Shown here: positions 49,521 through 60,940 of the stretch, one piece after another | How the letters are laid out: each line of letters starts with the position of its first letter | Numbering within the stretch: position 1 is the stretch's first letter | Assembly (NCBI GenBank): GCA_032622095.1 | Contig: CP136066.1 | Span: forward strand, 193,866,816-193,930,815 | Reading direction: 5' to 3' | From: Siphonodentalium dalli | Taxonomy: Eukaryota; Mollusca; Scaphopoda; Gadilida; Siphonodentaliidae | Length of the DNA: 64,000 nucleotides | Position numbers and translations under genes: made by a program | The notes under the pieces: model-generated | Databases searched by the model: none | The model's input: only the letters and a program-made list of their open reading frames with translations | What the model was told of the DNA's origin: nothing

Positions 49521-49886
49521 GTGCATGATTGGTATTATATGCGCTTAATAGAATCATTCACCGACATGTTTACCAAAAGCAAAACGGGACCAGACACCCG
49601 GCACCCACTATTTTTAAAAACACCAAGAACATCTTGGTCCCAACAACTACTATTTCATTCTTATCCAACTTTTTGGAACAACTTTGATAACGAATTTACA
49701 TCATACCAAACCAGACACATATTCAAACGGCGTTTACATACAATTGTATTAAAAAATATTTTGCAATCATTAAATTCAACAATCAAAGATGTCCCGACTA
49801 TGTGGTATAGCTCGGTCAATAGAGTGACCTCCCCTACATCGCAATTCACAACCTCACTCAGGACATTCCTACTCGACTTTCAATGA
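49521..49886 (+). pseudogene. LINE reverse transcriptase C-terminal remnant, unit 4
   Basis: Same motifs as unit 1; it reads past the position of the stop in units 2 and 3 and ends at a TGA after LLDFQ. One substitution (TKSKTG for TKRKTG). Confidence 0.55.
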
Positions 49887-50138
49887 ACATCCCACTGACA
49901 AGAAAGAGACAAACCATCGAGTAACCCATAATCGATTTATCTATACGTATACCCTTCATGCATATAATCCATTTAAATGCAACCATTATGTGATACATAC
50001 TTATATAGCCGTGCATTGTACAATAACTCCGCCTATCGTAACATCTATCCATCTTCAAGGGGTGGCTATAAGTCAGTCTAGCCTGACTATGCCACCCCCT
50101 CAAATATACAACACAATATTTGTAAAATGTATTATGTA

Positions 50139-50539
50139 TTAACCCTTTACCCAACAAAACGGCCAAAACCGGCCAAATAAAGCTTCAACAGCCTAAAATA
50201 TCTTCGGTCTGTCTCAATAGAACCATACAAATATGGATATCATTGGAACCGGCTCCTTGGCCACATTGTGATAGTTACAGTTATGCCCTGTGCCAATGCA
50301 TTCTCTTATATATGCGAGTCGACCATATGTCGCCTCGCATATATAAGAGAATGCATTGGCCTAAAAAAAAAACGTTTTTTAACACTTTTTACCATTTTTT
50401 CTTACATTCTTTAACAATTTTATAATTTGTAATGTGTTAAGCCAATGCATTCTCTTATATATGCGAGGCGACCTATGGTCGACTCGCATATATAAGAGAA
50501 TGCATTGGCACAGGGCCGTTCTGTTGGGTAAAGGGTTAA
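50139..50539. mobile_element. piggyBac-like TTAA MITE with palindrome pair, unit 4
   Basis: Same element, ends and insertion point as in units 2 and 3, which places the insertion before those units separated, or implies a copy transferred by conversion. Confidence 0.92.
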
Positions 50540-52858
50540 TATGTGTATATTGAAATAAAATATCCTATCCTATCCTATCCTAAATAGGGAGGCATAAACG
50601 TTATAGATCACGAATGTTGACTTGTGGTAGAGCATGGTATACAGTGCCCATTCGGAAGATAGAAGTTCGAGGTAGAACAAATGAGCTGGGTTTTAATGTC
50701 ACTTATAAGTCCCTCATTCATAGGTTTCAAAGGTCAATTGTTACTTACGATTGACATTTGAATCAAGTGCACAATGTTTCCGAATCCTTAGTTGGCATCT
50801 GCAGAGTCTATTGATCGGACATGGCTCATTCGAGCTTCCAAATTCTTTCTACGTAATTTGTAGGAGGTATAAAATACAGGTTGACAAATACAAATATTGA
50901 TATACTGACAATATTGCAGCTCCCCGAGCTGATGTTTTGTGACATCCGCGAAATTGATGTGCGCTTGCTATGGGAGCAATAATTAGTGTTTGGGCAAGGA
51001 ATACTGAGTCCTCTCAGTACCGAGTCTTTTGCAGAAAACTATAGACGGCACATCTTCAAACGTGCATTTTGAAGAATTACATAACCATAACTTGGATCCA
51101 ACAGACTTTGGTTTTACCAAATATAAACGCTTTAAGTCCCTTCTACAAGTGAGAGTCCCAACGGGTGTACAATTGGCACCGGATACAATTCTGCGAATTA
51201 CAATATAGAATGCTCGTGCTCAAGTCACCAGTCATGCATAGCAGATCGGTGCAACTGAAGCGCATCTAAATTTACATGCACTATGTTTTGCTCCTTTCAT
51301 GGAACAATTGAATGCTGCAGCGAACAAACACGCTTGTGTACAAAGATAAATTAGCCCACAGCGATGATTGAGATTTCCATAGAAGGTGGGCACATTTGTG
51401 ACAATCTGTGCGAATACACATATCTCGCGATTCCGATGCGTATAGTTATGTCCAAATGAAGATTAATGGTGATTATGCAGTCGGTCTTCTGTGGCATCGA
51501 ATTTAACATTATGAGAATAATTGATGCGGAAATTAAGTGAAAACTTACTTTTTTTTCTTATTCCAAGCGGCCACCTTGGTGGCGATCTTTCAAGCAATAA
51601 GCAAACATTTATCTAAAAGATAGGCTAATGGGTCTGGCAAATATAATAGTTGTAATAATGCAAAGTTTTATATCTGTTCCGCCATTCGATTGGTGTAACG
51701 GCACATTTATTACGAAAAAGCGACCATTTCAAAGTTTGACAGCCAGTTTTATTTTTCTCAGATTTCTCTAATTCCTCAGGATTACCGGCGTTTCAGCCGG
51801 AAGAATCTTTAGCATGAAACCCTACACCACAAGAATCCGATGAGAAAAAACTATACACGCTAAAACACGCATTTGTTTCTTGGGGCCGGATTATGTGCAC
51901 ACAGAAATTTCAAGGTACCCCCGAATGGAAAATGTCAACCCAAGGGGATGGGGATGAATATATTCACAGTTGGAATTTCAGTTTTCAAGTGAGATGGTGC
52001 AGTTGAACATTCCAAGTGGGACTTTATACGCTAAAACGCGCATATGTTACTTATAGGCGGACTATTACTGAAATGTGTGTTAATAACACGGCTTATATCA
52101 TGCTTCTAGTTAAATAGTCCAGGCAAATAATGACATAGATGTCGCCTGGAGAGAGATACAACATTTGTGTTCAGCATAAACATAAATTTAACTTTGGGAA
52201 TCCGCATGTTGGAAATGGCAGATTGGCGGACGTTTTGCTCACCGCGTGTTTTTACTGAGGCACCCCATGAAAAAATCGGTATTTTTTTTAAAAATAAAGC
52301 CGACATATTTGACAGATTATATTCACACCTTTTGAGAAGAGATATTCGTCCAATGTTGATACCAAGAGTAAAGTAATACATGGCCAACCGCGATAAATGA
52401 TATATTCAAACGTAGCTAATTCGCAGTAGTTCCTATCGTATAAAATAATTGGCCCTAACCATCTTACTTTAGGTTTTATAAGAAAAGAAAGACAACGCTT
52501 TGCGTGTATCGTCATATTCTTCTCGCCCAAACAATATGTAGTGATAGTCACATGGTTACATGTATGTCATTACTCTGGCCAATAAGCCAAAAAGATCACT
52601 TTGGATAATTCACGTTTCGCTTTAATATTTTGTTGTTGTTTGGCAATCGGGTCACACACTCACACACGTATGTTTATTCCAGTATACCTCCATTTATGGA
52701 GAAGTATGCGACATCGCCCCTTCACTTAGACACCATACAATCCTCATACGCCACCTCCATGGTGGATATAGGACAGTGTCATGCGGACACCATACCATAG
52801 GAGGCGGCAACGAAACGTTATGGTGAACGATATCTACATCGACACCATTAAAGACATA

Positions 52859-53360
52859 TTAAAGGCACGTGAGGCCTTAATTGTCGAAAATATTCATATT
52901 TGTTCCAAACACCGTAAACAGAAAAACATTAAAACGCATACAGTTTCGTTCATATATATCATGACCATCGCGTAAACAGCATGCTATCATAAATACCTAC
53001 TATATTTTACCTAAGCAAGAGCCTAATTGGGTTACAGAGGACAGCACAATGCTACTGGCTAATCACACACAAATGGCATAAACGCTCTTTATTAGTTCCA
53101 TATCAGGAATTCACCAACAAAGAACGCTCTTTATGTTTACCATCATAATATAAACAACCACCAGAAAAGTAACTTTTTATGCTTTTGTTTACATAACAAT
53201 GGTTAAACATATGAGAATAACATACTGTTTATGCGATATTTCTTATTTATATACGGACAAAGTCTGTCTACATTTTGATGTTCTTTCTGTTTGTGGCGGT
53301 TTTTGACGGGTGGAAATATTTTCACAGGATACCCACCGCCAAGGCCAACCGTACCTTTAA
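52859..53360 (+). mobile_element. TTAA-flanked MITE, family 1, copy 2
   Basis: TTAA at 52859-52862 and 53357-53360. The left end TTAAAGGCACGTGAGGCC and interior (AATATTCATATTTGTTC, AAAGTCTGTCTA, GGCGGTTTTTGACGG) match 58364-58866 and the inverse of 4526-5056. It sits within a larger segment (about 52850-53682) absent from units 1-3; that segment is itself bounded by TTAAA at both borders. Confidence 0.75.
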
Positions 53361-53691
53361 GCACTTTTGTTCGGGTACGTGAAACTGGTAAATTAGTATT
53401 AAACCACCATGCCAACTAGGGGAATGTAGCATTCTACTAACATAGCCGGAACTATGCTCAAATATATTAAATATTTACTTCTATATTCGGGACGCAACTA
53501 TCGGCGATAAACTTACGAAAACGATATCGCCACGGAGAGTCACTGCATTTCATTAATATATAAGAATTACGGTGTGTGTGTGGCCAATTTAGATATAATA
53601 TTTGTAAAATATAACTACTTTGAGGAAGATTATTCACCACTTCTATTTGATCACCCTACTGGAGTGTTTAACATCACTTTAAACGCCATAT

Positions 53692-54047
53692 AAGATTGGC
53701 TTTGACGAAATAGTTGAGGCAGTCAGTTTGTTCAATACACTGCTAATGGATCGTAGTGAGTTACAACAAAATTATAGATAATTAGTCTATACAGCAGTTG
53801 CATCCACTGTTTGCAGAAAGCTTTCACACATCCGTATCGGAAGTCAAATAAAAATCCTTTTAGCAGATTGCACCTGTCGCTATGCCAGACCAGGAATCAG
53901 AACAAACCCATTTCATTTTTATCCTGGAAACTCGCGACAAGGATTGTTTTCTTATCGCCTCTCAGTGAGCGAATGTTAACTTCATCGCGGATTCCTTGCC
54001 GCAACTCTGGTTGACAGTCAGCAGTGAAGGTTTCTCGTTTCATATAG
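53692..54047 (+). promoter_or_regulatory. Conserved proximal upstream block, copy 4
   Basis: Same block. GAAATAGTTGAGG and CAATACACTGC here are shared with copy 5 and differ from GAAATAAATGAGG and CAATACACCTGC in copies 1-3. Confidence 0.35.
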
Positions 54048-55295
54048 ATGCTGTTTGGTGAACATCCCTGTAGAATGGAGATCATTTTCTTAAGGGGTTC
54101 ATTCGTTTGTTTCTATATTGTGAGTTATGCCACTGTGAGTTCAGCATCAGATACTAGCATGGTCAAGGTACTACATGACAACATAACATCTAACTACTCA
54201 CCCGATCTTCGTCCTGCGCAATTCGGGAATGAGACGATCTACGTCGATGTGACATTCGACTTGGTGGCAATCACTAAATTGGACGATATTACTCAGTCAA
54301 TGTGGTCGACTGCGTACTTAACGGTGGCATGGACTGACGAACTGCTTACATGGGACCCGCAATATTTCAACGGAATAAATAGTCTCAAAATTCCAGGCAA
54401 TAACGTGTGGAAGCCACCTCTCATTCTAGCGAATGTCCTCGACGAGTCAGTAGACATTTCTCACAGCTTTCTTCCTGTAACTCTGCTTCACGACGGCAAG
54501 ATATTCTGGGTTCCTGGAGAAGCTTTCAAAAGCAAATGCGTCATCGATGTGACGTCATTTCCGTATGATAAACACGATTGCAATCTGATAATCTCGCTAT
54601 ACATGCACATGCCAGAAGAGGTGGCCATCCGAAACCTTGCTATAGGCAGGGAGTATTTCCATCCAAATGGAATATGGAAACTTACCAACTTAAGTATATT
54701 TAAAATATTGGACACGGGTATTCAGCTCATACATGTTTCAGTGAGTGTCGAGAGGTTATCAAAGTTCATGGAAGTGACATTAATTGCGCCAGTAATTCTA
54801 CTAAACATACTGAACGTTGGCGTTTTCATGATACCGTCGGATTCGGGGGAGAAAATCTCCTTTGCCGTTACATCGTGGCTTACGTTCGCAGTTTTCATGA
54901 GTTTCATATCTGGTTACCTACCGGAAGGTGGCACAAATGTCTGCAACCTGTCGAAGTTTCTGTTGGTTATGCTTATACAAAGTGCGATTGTTGTCATGGC
55001 GACAATTTTGACAGTTTACGTTCACAACATAGCCGGAGATATCCCCGCTTGTTTAAGCGTCTTGATGCCTTGTTCACGAAAATGCCACAACAAGGTTGCG
55101 TCCAAGGGAAACAACATAGAACTGACGTCAGAAAACCAGGAACGTTCACATGAGAGAGGTGACTGTAACCGTAGTATCCGTATCAACACGTGGAAAGATG
55201 TCAGCTCCAAGATGGACGTGATGTTCTTCGTGGTTATTCTTGTCACTTCTATATCTCTTAATGTCAGTTTTAATCCGATGTGTGTAGCTACTTGA
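54048..55295 (+). CDS. Cys-loop ligand-gated ion channel, nicotinic-like, copy 4
   Basis: Intact 415-codon ORF; the likely start is the second ATG at 54075. It has the most substitutions in the extracellular half: L25V in the signal peptide, R58Q, S76T, K118N just before W121 and loop A, S218F in the region of loop C, and A406V after M4 (the N405 sequon is kept). The M3-M4 loop is like copies 1 and 2. The Cys-loop, GEK/M2 and membrane segments are intact, so it should still assemble. K118N and S218F lie close to the expected ligand pocket and are the best candidates for altered ligand response within the array. That is inference from alignment with nicotinic subunits. Confidence 0.93.
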   Translation: MLFGEHPCRMEIIFLRGSFVCFYIVSYATVSSASDTSMVKVLHDNITSNYSPDLRPAQFGNETIYVDVTFDLVAITKLDDITQSMWSTAYLTVAWTDELLTWDPQYFNGINSLKIPGNNVWKPPLILANVLDESVDISHSFLPVTLLHDGKIFWVPGEAFKSKCVIDVTSFPYDKHDCNLIISLYMHMPEEVAIRNLAIGREYFHPNGIWKLTNLSIFKILDTGIQLIHVSVSVERLSKFMEVTLIAPVILLNILNVGVFMIPSDSGEKISFAVTSWLTFAVFMSFISGYLPEGGTNVCNLSKFLLVMLIQSAIVVMATILTVYVHNIAGDIPACLSVLMPCSRKCHNKVASKGNNIELTSENQERSHERGDCNRSIRINTWKDVSSKMDVMFFVVILVTSISLNVSFNPMCVAT

Positions 55296-55425
55296 CATTC
55301 CTTTATCCACGTTGATGTCTGGTTGACACGTCGATTGGATTTCTGAAATAGTTTCTTCAAACTTCTTCATTTCGCCACAATTTTGACCGCTCATATTTCA
55401 AGCCTAAAAACAAAATGAACTGAAA

Positions 55426-55431
55426 AATAAA
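55426..55431 (+). terminator. Polyadenylation signal, copy 4
   Basis: AATAAA about 130 bp after the stop. Confidence 0.6.
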
Positions 55432-55733
55432 TTGAATATGATTTTGATCAGTTTCGGACTTTAATTTCTTCATATGCTAGGGTACGTTTACACACTTGCT
55501 ATTTTGCCTGGCATTTGTTCAGGCATTTCGATACAGAAGGCGATAATGTTCCAGAAAACTAATGCAACAATGCTTAAAAAATGCATCTGTTCCGCAGCTA
55601 ACTAGAAGTAAAAAACATGTTCCACATGTAGTGATGCTACTGAAATGTGCCTGTAAATACCATTCATGCAGTTATCTCGCAAGAATTCATCATACCTGCA
55701 TTTGCAGGCAAATGTGGAACTACAGACCCTGTA

Positions 55734-56255
55734 CCAATGCATTATCTTATTTAAGCGAGTGGACCATAGGTCGCCTCGCATATATAAGAGAATGTAATGG
55801 CTTAACAAATTTTATATAATTTTTTTATAATTGTTAAATTATGTAAGAAAATGAAAAAAATAATTAATTTTTTATAAAAATGATAAAAATTGTTAAAGAA
55901 TGTAAGAAAAATGAAAATAATAATAAAAAAAATTATAAAAATGATAAAAATTGTTAAAGAATGTAAGAAAAATGATAAAAATTGATAAAGAATGTAAGAA
56001 AAAATTATACAATTGTTAAAGAATATAAGACAAAATGATAACATTTTTAAAAATATATGAAAAAATGATATAAATTGTTAAGAATTTAAGAAAAAATGAT
56101 AAAAAAAATGACAACAATTGTTAAAGAATGGAAGAAAAAATTATAAAAATTGTTAAAGAATGTAAGAAAAATTTATTAAAAAAAAAAATAAAATATTGTT
56201 AGGCCAATGCATTCTCATATATGCAAGGCGACCTATGGTCGATTCGCATATATGT
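55734..56255. repeat. Decayed palindrome pair with expanded AT-rich spacer, unit 4
   Basis: The left palindrome is imperfect and the right one has lost its outer arm. The spacer is longer than in other units through extra copies of an AAAATTGTTAAAGAATGTAAG-like unit. Confidence 0.8.
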
Positions 56256-56421
56256 TGCATATATGTTGCGCCAGCGCAGCTCCCGTCATGAAAGGGTTAA
56301 TGCATGTTGCCGTGCATATTCTTATTACGAGCAACACCAGGTTTTCGTTCCCCGAGTAACAATATAGTTACCGAACTATGAGATATTTTTCTAGTTTTCA
56401 AAATTATACTATAAAGTTATT

Positions 56422-56578
56422 ATACAATGTTGTGTACAGTATGTGTTTTTCTTGTACGAGTCCAGGTTGTGGTGAAAAGTCATATTGGACGATAACGCCA
56501 GTGTCGAGTCGAATATGACTTTTCACCACAACCTGGACGAGTACAAGAAAAACTCATACTGTATACAACATTGTATAA
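56422..56578. repeat. Hairpin with about 65-bp arms
   Basis: ATACAATGTTGTGTACAGTA at left is answered by its near complement ending TTGTAT at 56576. The inner arms include CAGGTTGTGGTGAAAAGTC and its complement, and the loop is about 30 bp. Only a few mismatches. It lies in the spacer that separates unit 4 from unit 5. Confidence 0.9.
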
Positions 56579-56846
56579 TGACATTTTTTATTATCCATCT
56601 GTATGTTTATCCAAATTTTGGAAATAAAACTTTTGTGGTTATTTTTGGTATTTGTCGGCACTTAATTCTCTATAAAAGCCTGTACCGTATATTGATCATC
56701 AGAAAACATGATTTGGAAAAGTAAACACGGAAGTGAGAACAAAACTCGGAAATGCGGAAGTGAAATGTCAGCTAAAATCCATTAATGTTGCGCGCGCATC
56801 ACAATTTGACCGATTCATTTCGCAATATAGTTAATTCGTGACGTCA

Positions 56847-56931
56847 CGGAGTCCAATATGAGAAGTCATATTGTACAGTCGGGAGTCCAATATGACTTTC
56901 GGGAGTCCAATATGACTTTTTCCATAACTAT
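56847..56931. repeat. Short repeats of GAGTCCAATATGA
   Basis: Three direct copies of (G)GAGTCCAATATGACTTT-like sequence plus one inverted AAGTCATATTG. The same phrase occurs at the inner arms of the hairpin at 56422-56578 (AAAGTCATATTGG), so both belong to one repeat family. Confidence 0.75.
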
Positions 56932-58363
56932 CACGTGGCGGCTTTTGTCCATTGGGAAATGGTGTTAGTTAAGGGATGGATAATAATATATATTTGTTCA
57001 CTTCGATATGTGTTTTTTGTAGAGATGCAATTGGAATCCGAATACCCCAAATTACCATGGTTACCATCTAGCCACGTCCCCGGTTATCGACCGCCATCCT
57101 TATGATGTTGTGGACATTGACGATCGTGTGAAATAAGTAAAATGACCGCACATTTGATGTGACCTTTATATGTAGGCAACATTATTTGACATTATTTGTG
57201 GTTTTCAACTTCTGTTTTTCGTTAACAGGAAGTAATTTGGACTTCATCCGCGCTGTCTTGCGTCTTGATAACAATCTCAAAAGGCGATCTAAATCCCATT
57301 GTAACAATCGTTCCCAGATTTTTGGTAAAGCATACCAATTTCCAAGGCATGTTCAAGGCCAGTGCACGGATTGTGTTGTGTGTCGTGGTCAACACACGCT
57401 CAATGGCGATTTCCAGCTAATCTCATTGTTAGAAGCAAATGTAATTTTTGAGAAAGTACAAATTATTTTGGGATTGGGTGGGATTCGAACCCCGGCCCAT
57501 GACGGCGAGTGCGCCTTGCGACTCAAAGTCCGACGTCAATACCACACGACCACCGAAGCTACCCCAAAAAAAGGAAGCACAGTCTCAAAAATTACATTTG
57601 CTTTTTTAATTAGACGCCTTGTGTGTTGTATGGTCCAAGACATGTTCAAAGAGCAACGCTCGGCATGTTTCGGAGACGTAAATATTACATGCTACTGTGC
57701 CATATCTGCTATATATAATCCCATTGTGTTTGGTCAATTGTGCTCAGATCATGCGAATAATACTTTACAAGTATACATCTCGTCTTGGACTCGAATAATT
57801 ATGGTAAAGAACTACTCTTATGCTCTAACCCTAGTGATATTGCACTCCCTACACTATATATTTATCCATTGGGAGTGGCATACGGGGTCAGGGCAAAATG
57901 TTGTGATACATGTAATCAGTGAGGTATATCCTGTGTGATCAATAGCTACGATCAAAATGTTGACACAATGTTATACTTTGAACTGAAATTTGTTCGTAAA
58001 AAGATTATCCATTTTCAGAGAAAAGTTACTTGTCACATTTATCACACATTCCACGTGCGTCTGTTTATAAACGTAGCTGGAATTTCCACATTCTGCTCGA
58101 CTCTTGGGAATTCCCCATAGGCGTGACGGCCAAGGTTACAAACAAAGCGATCCCACGAGACAGTTTTAACCAATCCGATGTTGCATCGACTGTATAAATT
58201 GAGCGCTTTCAACGCGTACACAATAACAATCCCATGTGATATTGTTATTGATTTAATCAAAGCGGCCACGTGATTGTTCTTATATTTTTAAAAGATGCAA
58301 TAATTAACATACTGGACACTGATTGCAAAACATTTTATGACACAGATGTATATGTGGCTAAAC
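56932..58363. other. Spacer between units 4 and 5, no cellular gene recognised
   Basis: A 259-codon open frame at 57159-57938 runs straight through the tRNA-like inverted-repeat element below and shows no protein family motif, so I do not call it a gene. An intron-containing gene cannot be excluded. Confidence 0.4.
57434..57602 (-). mobile_element. tRNA-like sequence inside 20-bp inverted repeats
   Basis: Perfect 20-bp inverted repeats at 57434-57453 and 57583-57602 (AGCAAATGTAATTTTTGAGA and its complement) enclose a minus-strand tRNA-like stretch at about 57478-57561. This has a perfect B box, GGGTTCGAATCCC, a TGGTCGTGTGG A-box-like segment, and a GGCGCACTCGCC stem like a long variable arm. 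The T stem pairs at only three positions and no clean acceptor or anticodon stem forms, so it is not a working tRNA. It is best read as a tRNA-derived SINE or tRNA pseudogene captured in a foldback element. Confidence 0.5.
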
Positions 58364-58866
58364 TTAAAGGCACGGGCGGCGTTCGTTGCAGAAATATTCA
58401 TATTTGTTCAAATCGCCGTCAACAGTATAGGAATATTAAAATATATATAGATTTGTTCATATGCCAATCATAATCAGCGCGTAAATAGTATATTGTCGTC
58501 AAGACGTACGATGGTGTACGTAAACAAGAGCCTGCTCGTGTTACAGAAGTTTTGCTTCTGTTTACATAACACAGCGCAATCCTATTGGGTAATCACACAC
58601 AAATGCTATAAACGCTCTTTATTATTTCCATATCAGGAAAACAGTAACAAATAACGCTCTTTATGTTTACCATATCCGGATCTAAACAAAAGCCAGGTTC
58701 TGTAACGTTTTTCTTTTTGTTTACATAACAAAGGAAAAACATTTGACAATAACATACTGTTCATACCATATTTCTGATTGGCATAAGAACAAAGTCTGTC
58801 TATATTTTACTATTCTTTCTGTTTATGGCGGTTTTTGACGGAGGTGAATATTTTAACAGCATACCC
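58364..58866 (+). mobile_element. TTAA-flanked MITE, family 1, copy 3 (right end lost)
   Basis: Starts TTAAAGGCACGGGCGGCGTT at 58364 and follows the family to AACAGCATACCC at about 58866, where the last roughly 30 bp of the right terminal repeat are missing. Confidence 0.7.
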
Positions 58867-59101
58867 GACGTTTATGTAGTTGAGTAAAATATTAAATGTA
58901 AATGATTATTACAGGGGGTGACTCAACCCCATTGAATGTAAGTGAGAGTATATGGCGTTGTGAATTAACTAGCTCTAACCCTTACTTAGTTTTACTATCG
59001 TCGGGAAATAACGGTTATCTGTCTTTTTCAAAACTTATCATTTCCAGTGTGGGTGTTTTTAAATCTATATATGTTGTTTGTATGTGTTGCGCTCGTCGTT
59101 T

Positions 59102-59193
59102 TAATAGCCACAGTAATAGCCACAGTAATAGCCACAGTAATAGCCACAGCACAGTAATAGCCAAAGTAATAGCCACAGTAATAGCCACAGTAT
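59102..59193. repeat. 12-bp minisatellite TAATAGCCACAG
   Basis: About seven to eight copies, with one partial unit and one variant (AAAG). It ends about 10 bp before homology to the receptor unit resumes at 59203. Confidence 0.9.
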
Positions 59194-59202
59194 TTTGATG
59201 GA

Positions 59203-59557
59203 AGATTGGCTTTGACGAAATAGTTGAGGCAGTCAGTTTGTTCAATACACTGCTAATGGATCGTAGTGAGATACAACAAAACGATAGATAATTAGTCTAT
59301 ACAGCAGTTGCGTCCACTGTTTGCAGAACGCTTTCACACATCCGTATCGGAAGTCAAATAAAAATCCTTTTAGCAGATTGCACCTGTCGCTATACCAGAC
59401 CAGGAATCAGAACAAACTCATTTCATTTTTATCCTGGAAACTCGCGACAAGGATTGTTTTCTTATCGCCTCTCAGTGAGCGAATGTTAACTTCCTCGCGG
59501 ATTCCTTGCCGCAACTCTGGTTGACAGTCAGCAGTGAAGGTTTCTCGTTTCATATAG
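59203..59557 (+). promoter_or_regulatory. Conserved proximal upstream block, copy 5
   Basis: The minimal upstream block; sequence beyond it is unrelated to other units. If copy 5 is expressed, its core promoter must lie here or in the unrelated DNA next to it. Confidence 0.4.
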
Positions 59558-60805
59558 ATGCTGTTTGGTGAACATCCCTGTAGAATGGAGATCATTTTCT
59601 TAAGGGGTTCATTCGTTTGTTTCTATATTCTGAGTTATGCCACTGTGAGTTCAGCATCAGATACTAGCATGGTCAAGGTACTACATGACAACATAACATC
59701 TAACTACTCACCCGATCTTCGTCCTGCGCGATTCGGGAATGAGACGATCTACGTCGATGTGACATTCAACTTGGTGGCAATCACTAAATTGGACGATATT
59801 ACTCAGTCAATGTGGTCGACTGCGTACTTAACGGTGGCATGGACTGACGAACTGCTTACATGGGACCCGCAATATTTCAACGGAATAAATAGTCTCAAAA
59901 TTCCAGGCAAGAACGTGTGGAAGCCACCTCTCATTCTAGCGAATGTCCTCGACGAGTCAGTAGACATTTCTCACAGCTTTCTTCCTGTAACTCTGCTTCA
60001 CGACGGCAAGATATTCTGGGTTCCTGGAGAAGCTTTCAAAAGCAAATGCGTCATCGATGTGACGTCATTTCCGTATGATAAACACGATTGCAATCTGATA
60101 ATCTCGCTATACATGCACATGCCAGAAGAGGTGGCGATCCGAAACCTTGCTATAGGCAGGGAGTATTTCCATCCAAATGGAATATGGAAACTTACCAACT
60201 TAAGTATATCTAAAATATTGGACACGGGTATTCAGCTCATACATGTTTCAGTGAGTGTCGAGAGGTTAACAAAGTTCATGGAGGTGACATTAATTGCGCC
60301 AGTAATTCTACTAAACATACTGAACGTTGGCGTTTTCATGATACCGTCGGATTCGGGGGAGAAAATCTCCTTTGCCGTTACATCGTGGCTTACGTTCGCA
60401 GTTTTCATGAGTTTCATATCTGGTTACCTACCGGAAGGTGGCACAAATGTCTGCAACCTGTCGAAGTTTCTGCTGGTTATGCTTATACAAAGTTCGATTG
60501 TTGTCATGGCGACAATTTTGACAGTTTACGTTCACAACATAGCCGGAGGTATCCCCACTTGTTTAAGCGTTTTGATGCCTTGTTCACGAATGTGCCACAA
60601 CAAAGTTGCGTCCGAGGGAAACAACACAGAACTGACGTCAGAAAACCAGGAAAGTTCACATGAGAGTGGTGACTGTAACCGTAGTATCCGTGTCAACACG
60701 TGGAAAGATGTCAGCTCCAAGATGGACGTGATGTTCTTCGTGGTTATTCTTGTCACTTCTATATCTCTTAATGCCAGTTTTAATCCGATGTGTGTAGCTA
60801 CTTGA
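59558..60805 (+). CDS. Cys-loop ligand-gated ion channel, nicotinic-like, copy 5
   Basis: Intact 415-codon ORF; the likely start is the second ATG at 59585. The first 300 residues differ from copy 1 at only three positions (D71N, S76T, S238T), while the last 115 differ at nine: A313S in M3, then D331G, A334T, K345M, K353E, I357T, R366S, R370S and I379V, all in the cytoplasmic M3-M4 loop. The truncated copy at 14264 shares these residues. The loop contributes to assembly, trafficking and conductance in nicotinic receptors, so the two loop types could differ there. Cys-loop, GEK/M2 and M4 are intact; binding-site positions are as in copy 1. Confidence 0.93.
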   Translation: MLFGEHPCRMEIIFLRGSFVCFYILSYATVSSASDTSMVKVLHDNITSNYSPDLRPARFGNETIYVDVTFNLVAITKLDDITQSMWSTAYLTVAWTDELLTWDPQYFNGINSLKIPGKNVWKPPLILANVLDESVDISHSFLPVTLLHDGKIFWVPGEAFKSKCVIDVTSFPYDKHDCNLIISLYMHMPEEVAIRNLAIGREYFHPNGIWKLTNLSISKILDTGIQLIHVSVSVERLTKFMEVTLIAPVILLNILNVGVFMIPSDSGEKISFAVTSWLTFAVFMSFISGYLPEGGTNVCNLSKFLLVMLIQSSIVVMATILTVYVHNIAGGIPTCLSVLMPCSRMCHNKVASEGNNTELTSENQESSHESGDCNRSIRVNTWKDVSSKMDVMFFVVILVTSISLNASFNPMCVAT

Positions 60806-60934
60806 CATTCCTTTATCCACGTTGATGTCTGGTTGACACGTCGATTGGATTTGTGAAATATTTCTTCAAACTTCTTCATTTCGCCACAATTTTGACCGCT
60901 CATATTTCAAGCCTGAAAACAAAATGAACTGAAA

Positions 60935-60940
60935 AATAAA
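60935..60940 (+). terminator. Polyadenylation signal, copy 5
   Basis: AATAAA 130 bp after the stop. Confidence 0.6.

Larger units (their letters stand above)
48316..56320 (+). repeat. Array unit 4 (last contiguous unit, truncated at right)
   Basis: Starts at the standard junction and is collinear with units 1-3 to the palindrome pair after the gene; homology is lost at about 56320, after AATGCATGTTGC. It has the TTAA MITE but not the 692-bp segment, keeps part of the 439-bp segment with different borders, and carries an extra 0.83 kb at about 52850-53682. It is the most diverged contiguous unit. Confidence 0.88.

Noticed and set aside
57159-57938. 259-codon open frame as a protein gene
   Set aside because: It passes through the tRNA-like stretch and both 20-bp inverted repeats, shows no domain pattern, and its hydrophobic stretches look like chance AT-rich translation.
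59015-59245. Leu/Trp-rich ORF near copy 5
   Set aside because: Translation of the 12-bp TAATAGCCACAG minisatellite.
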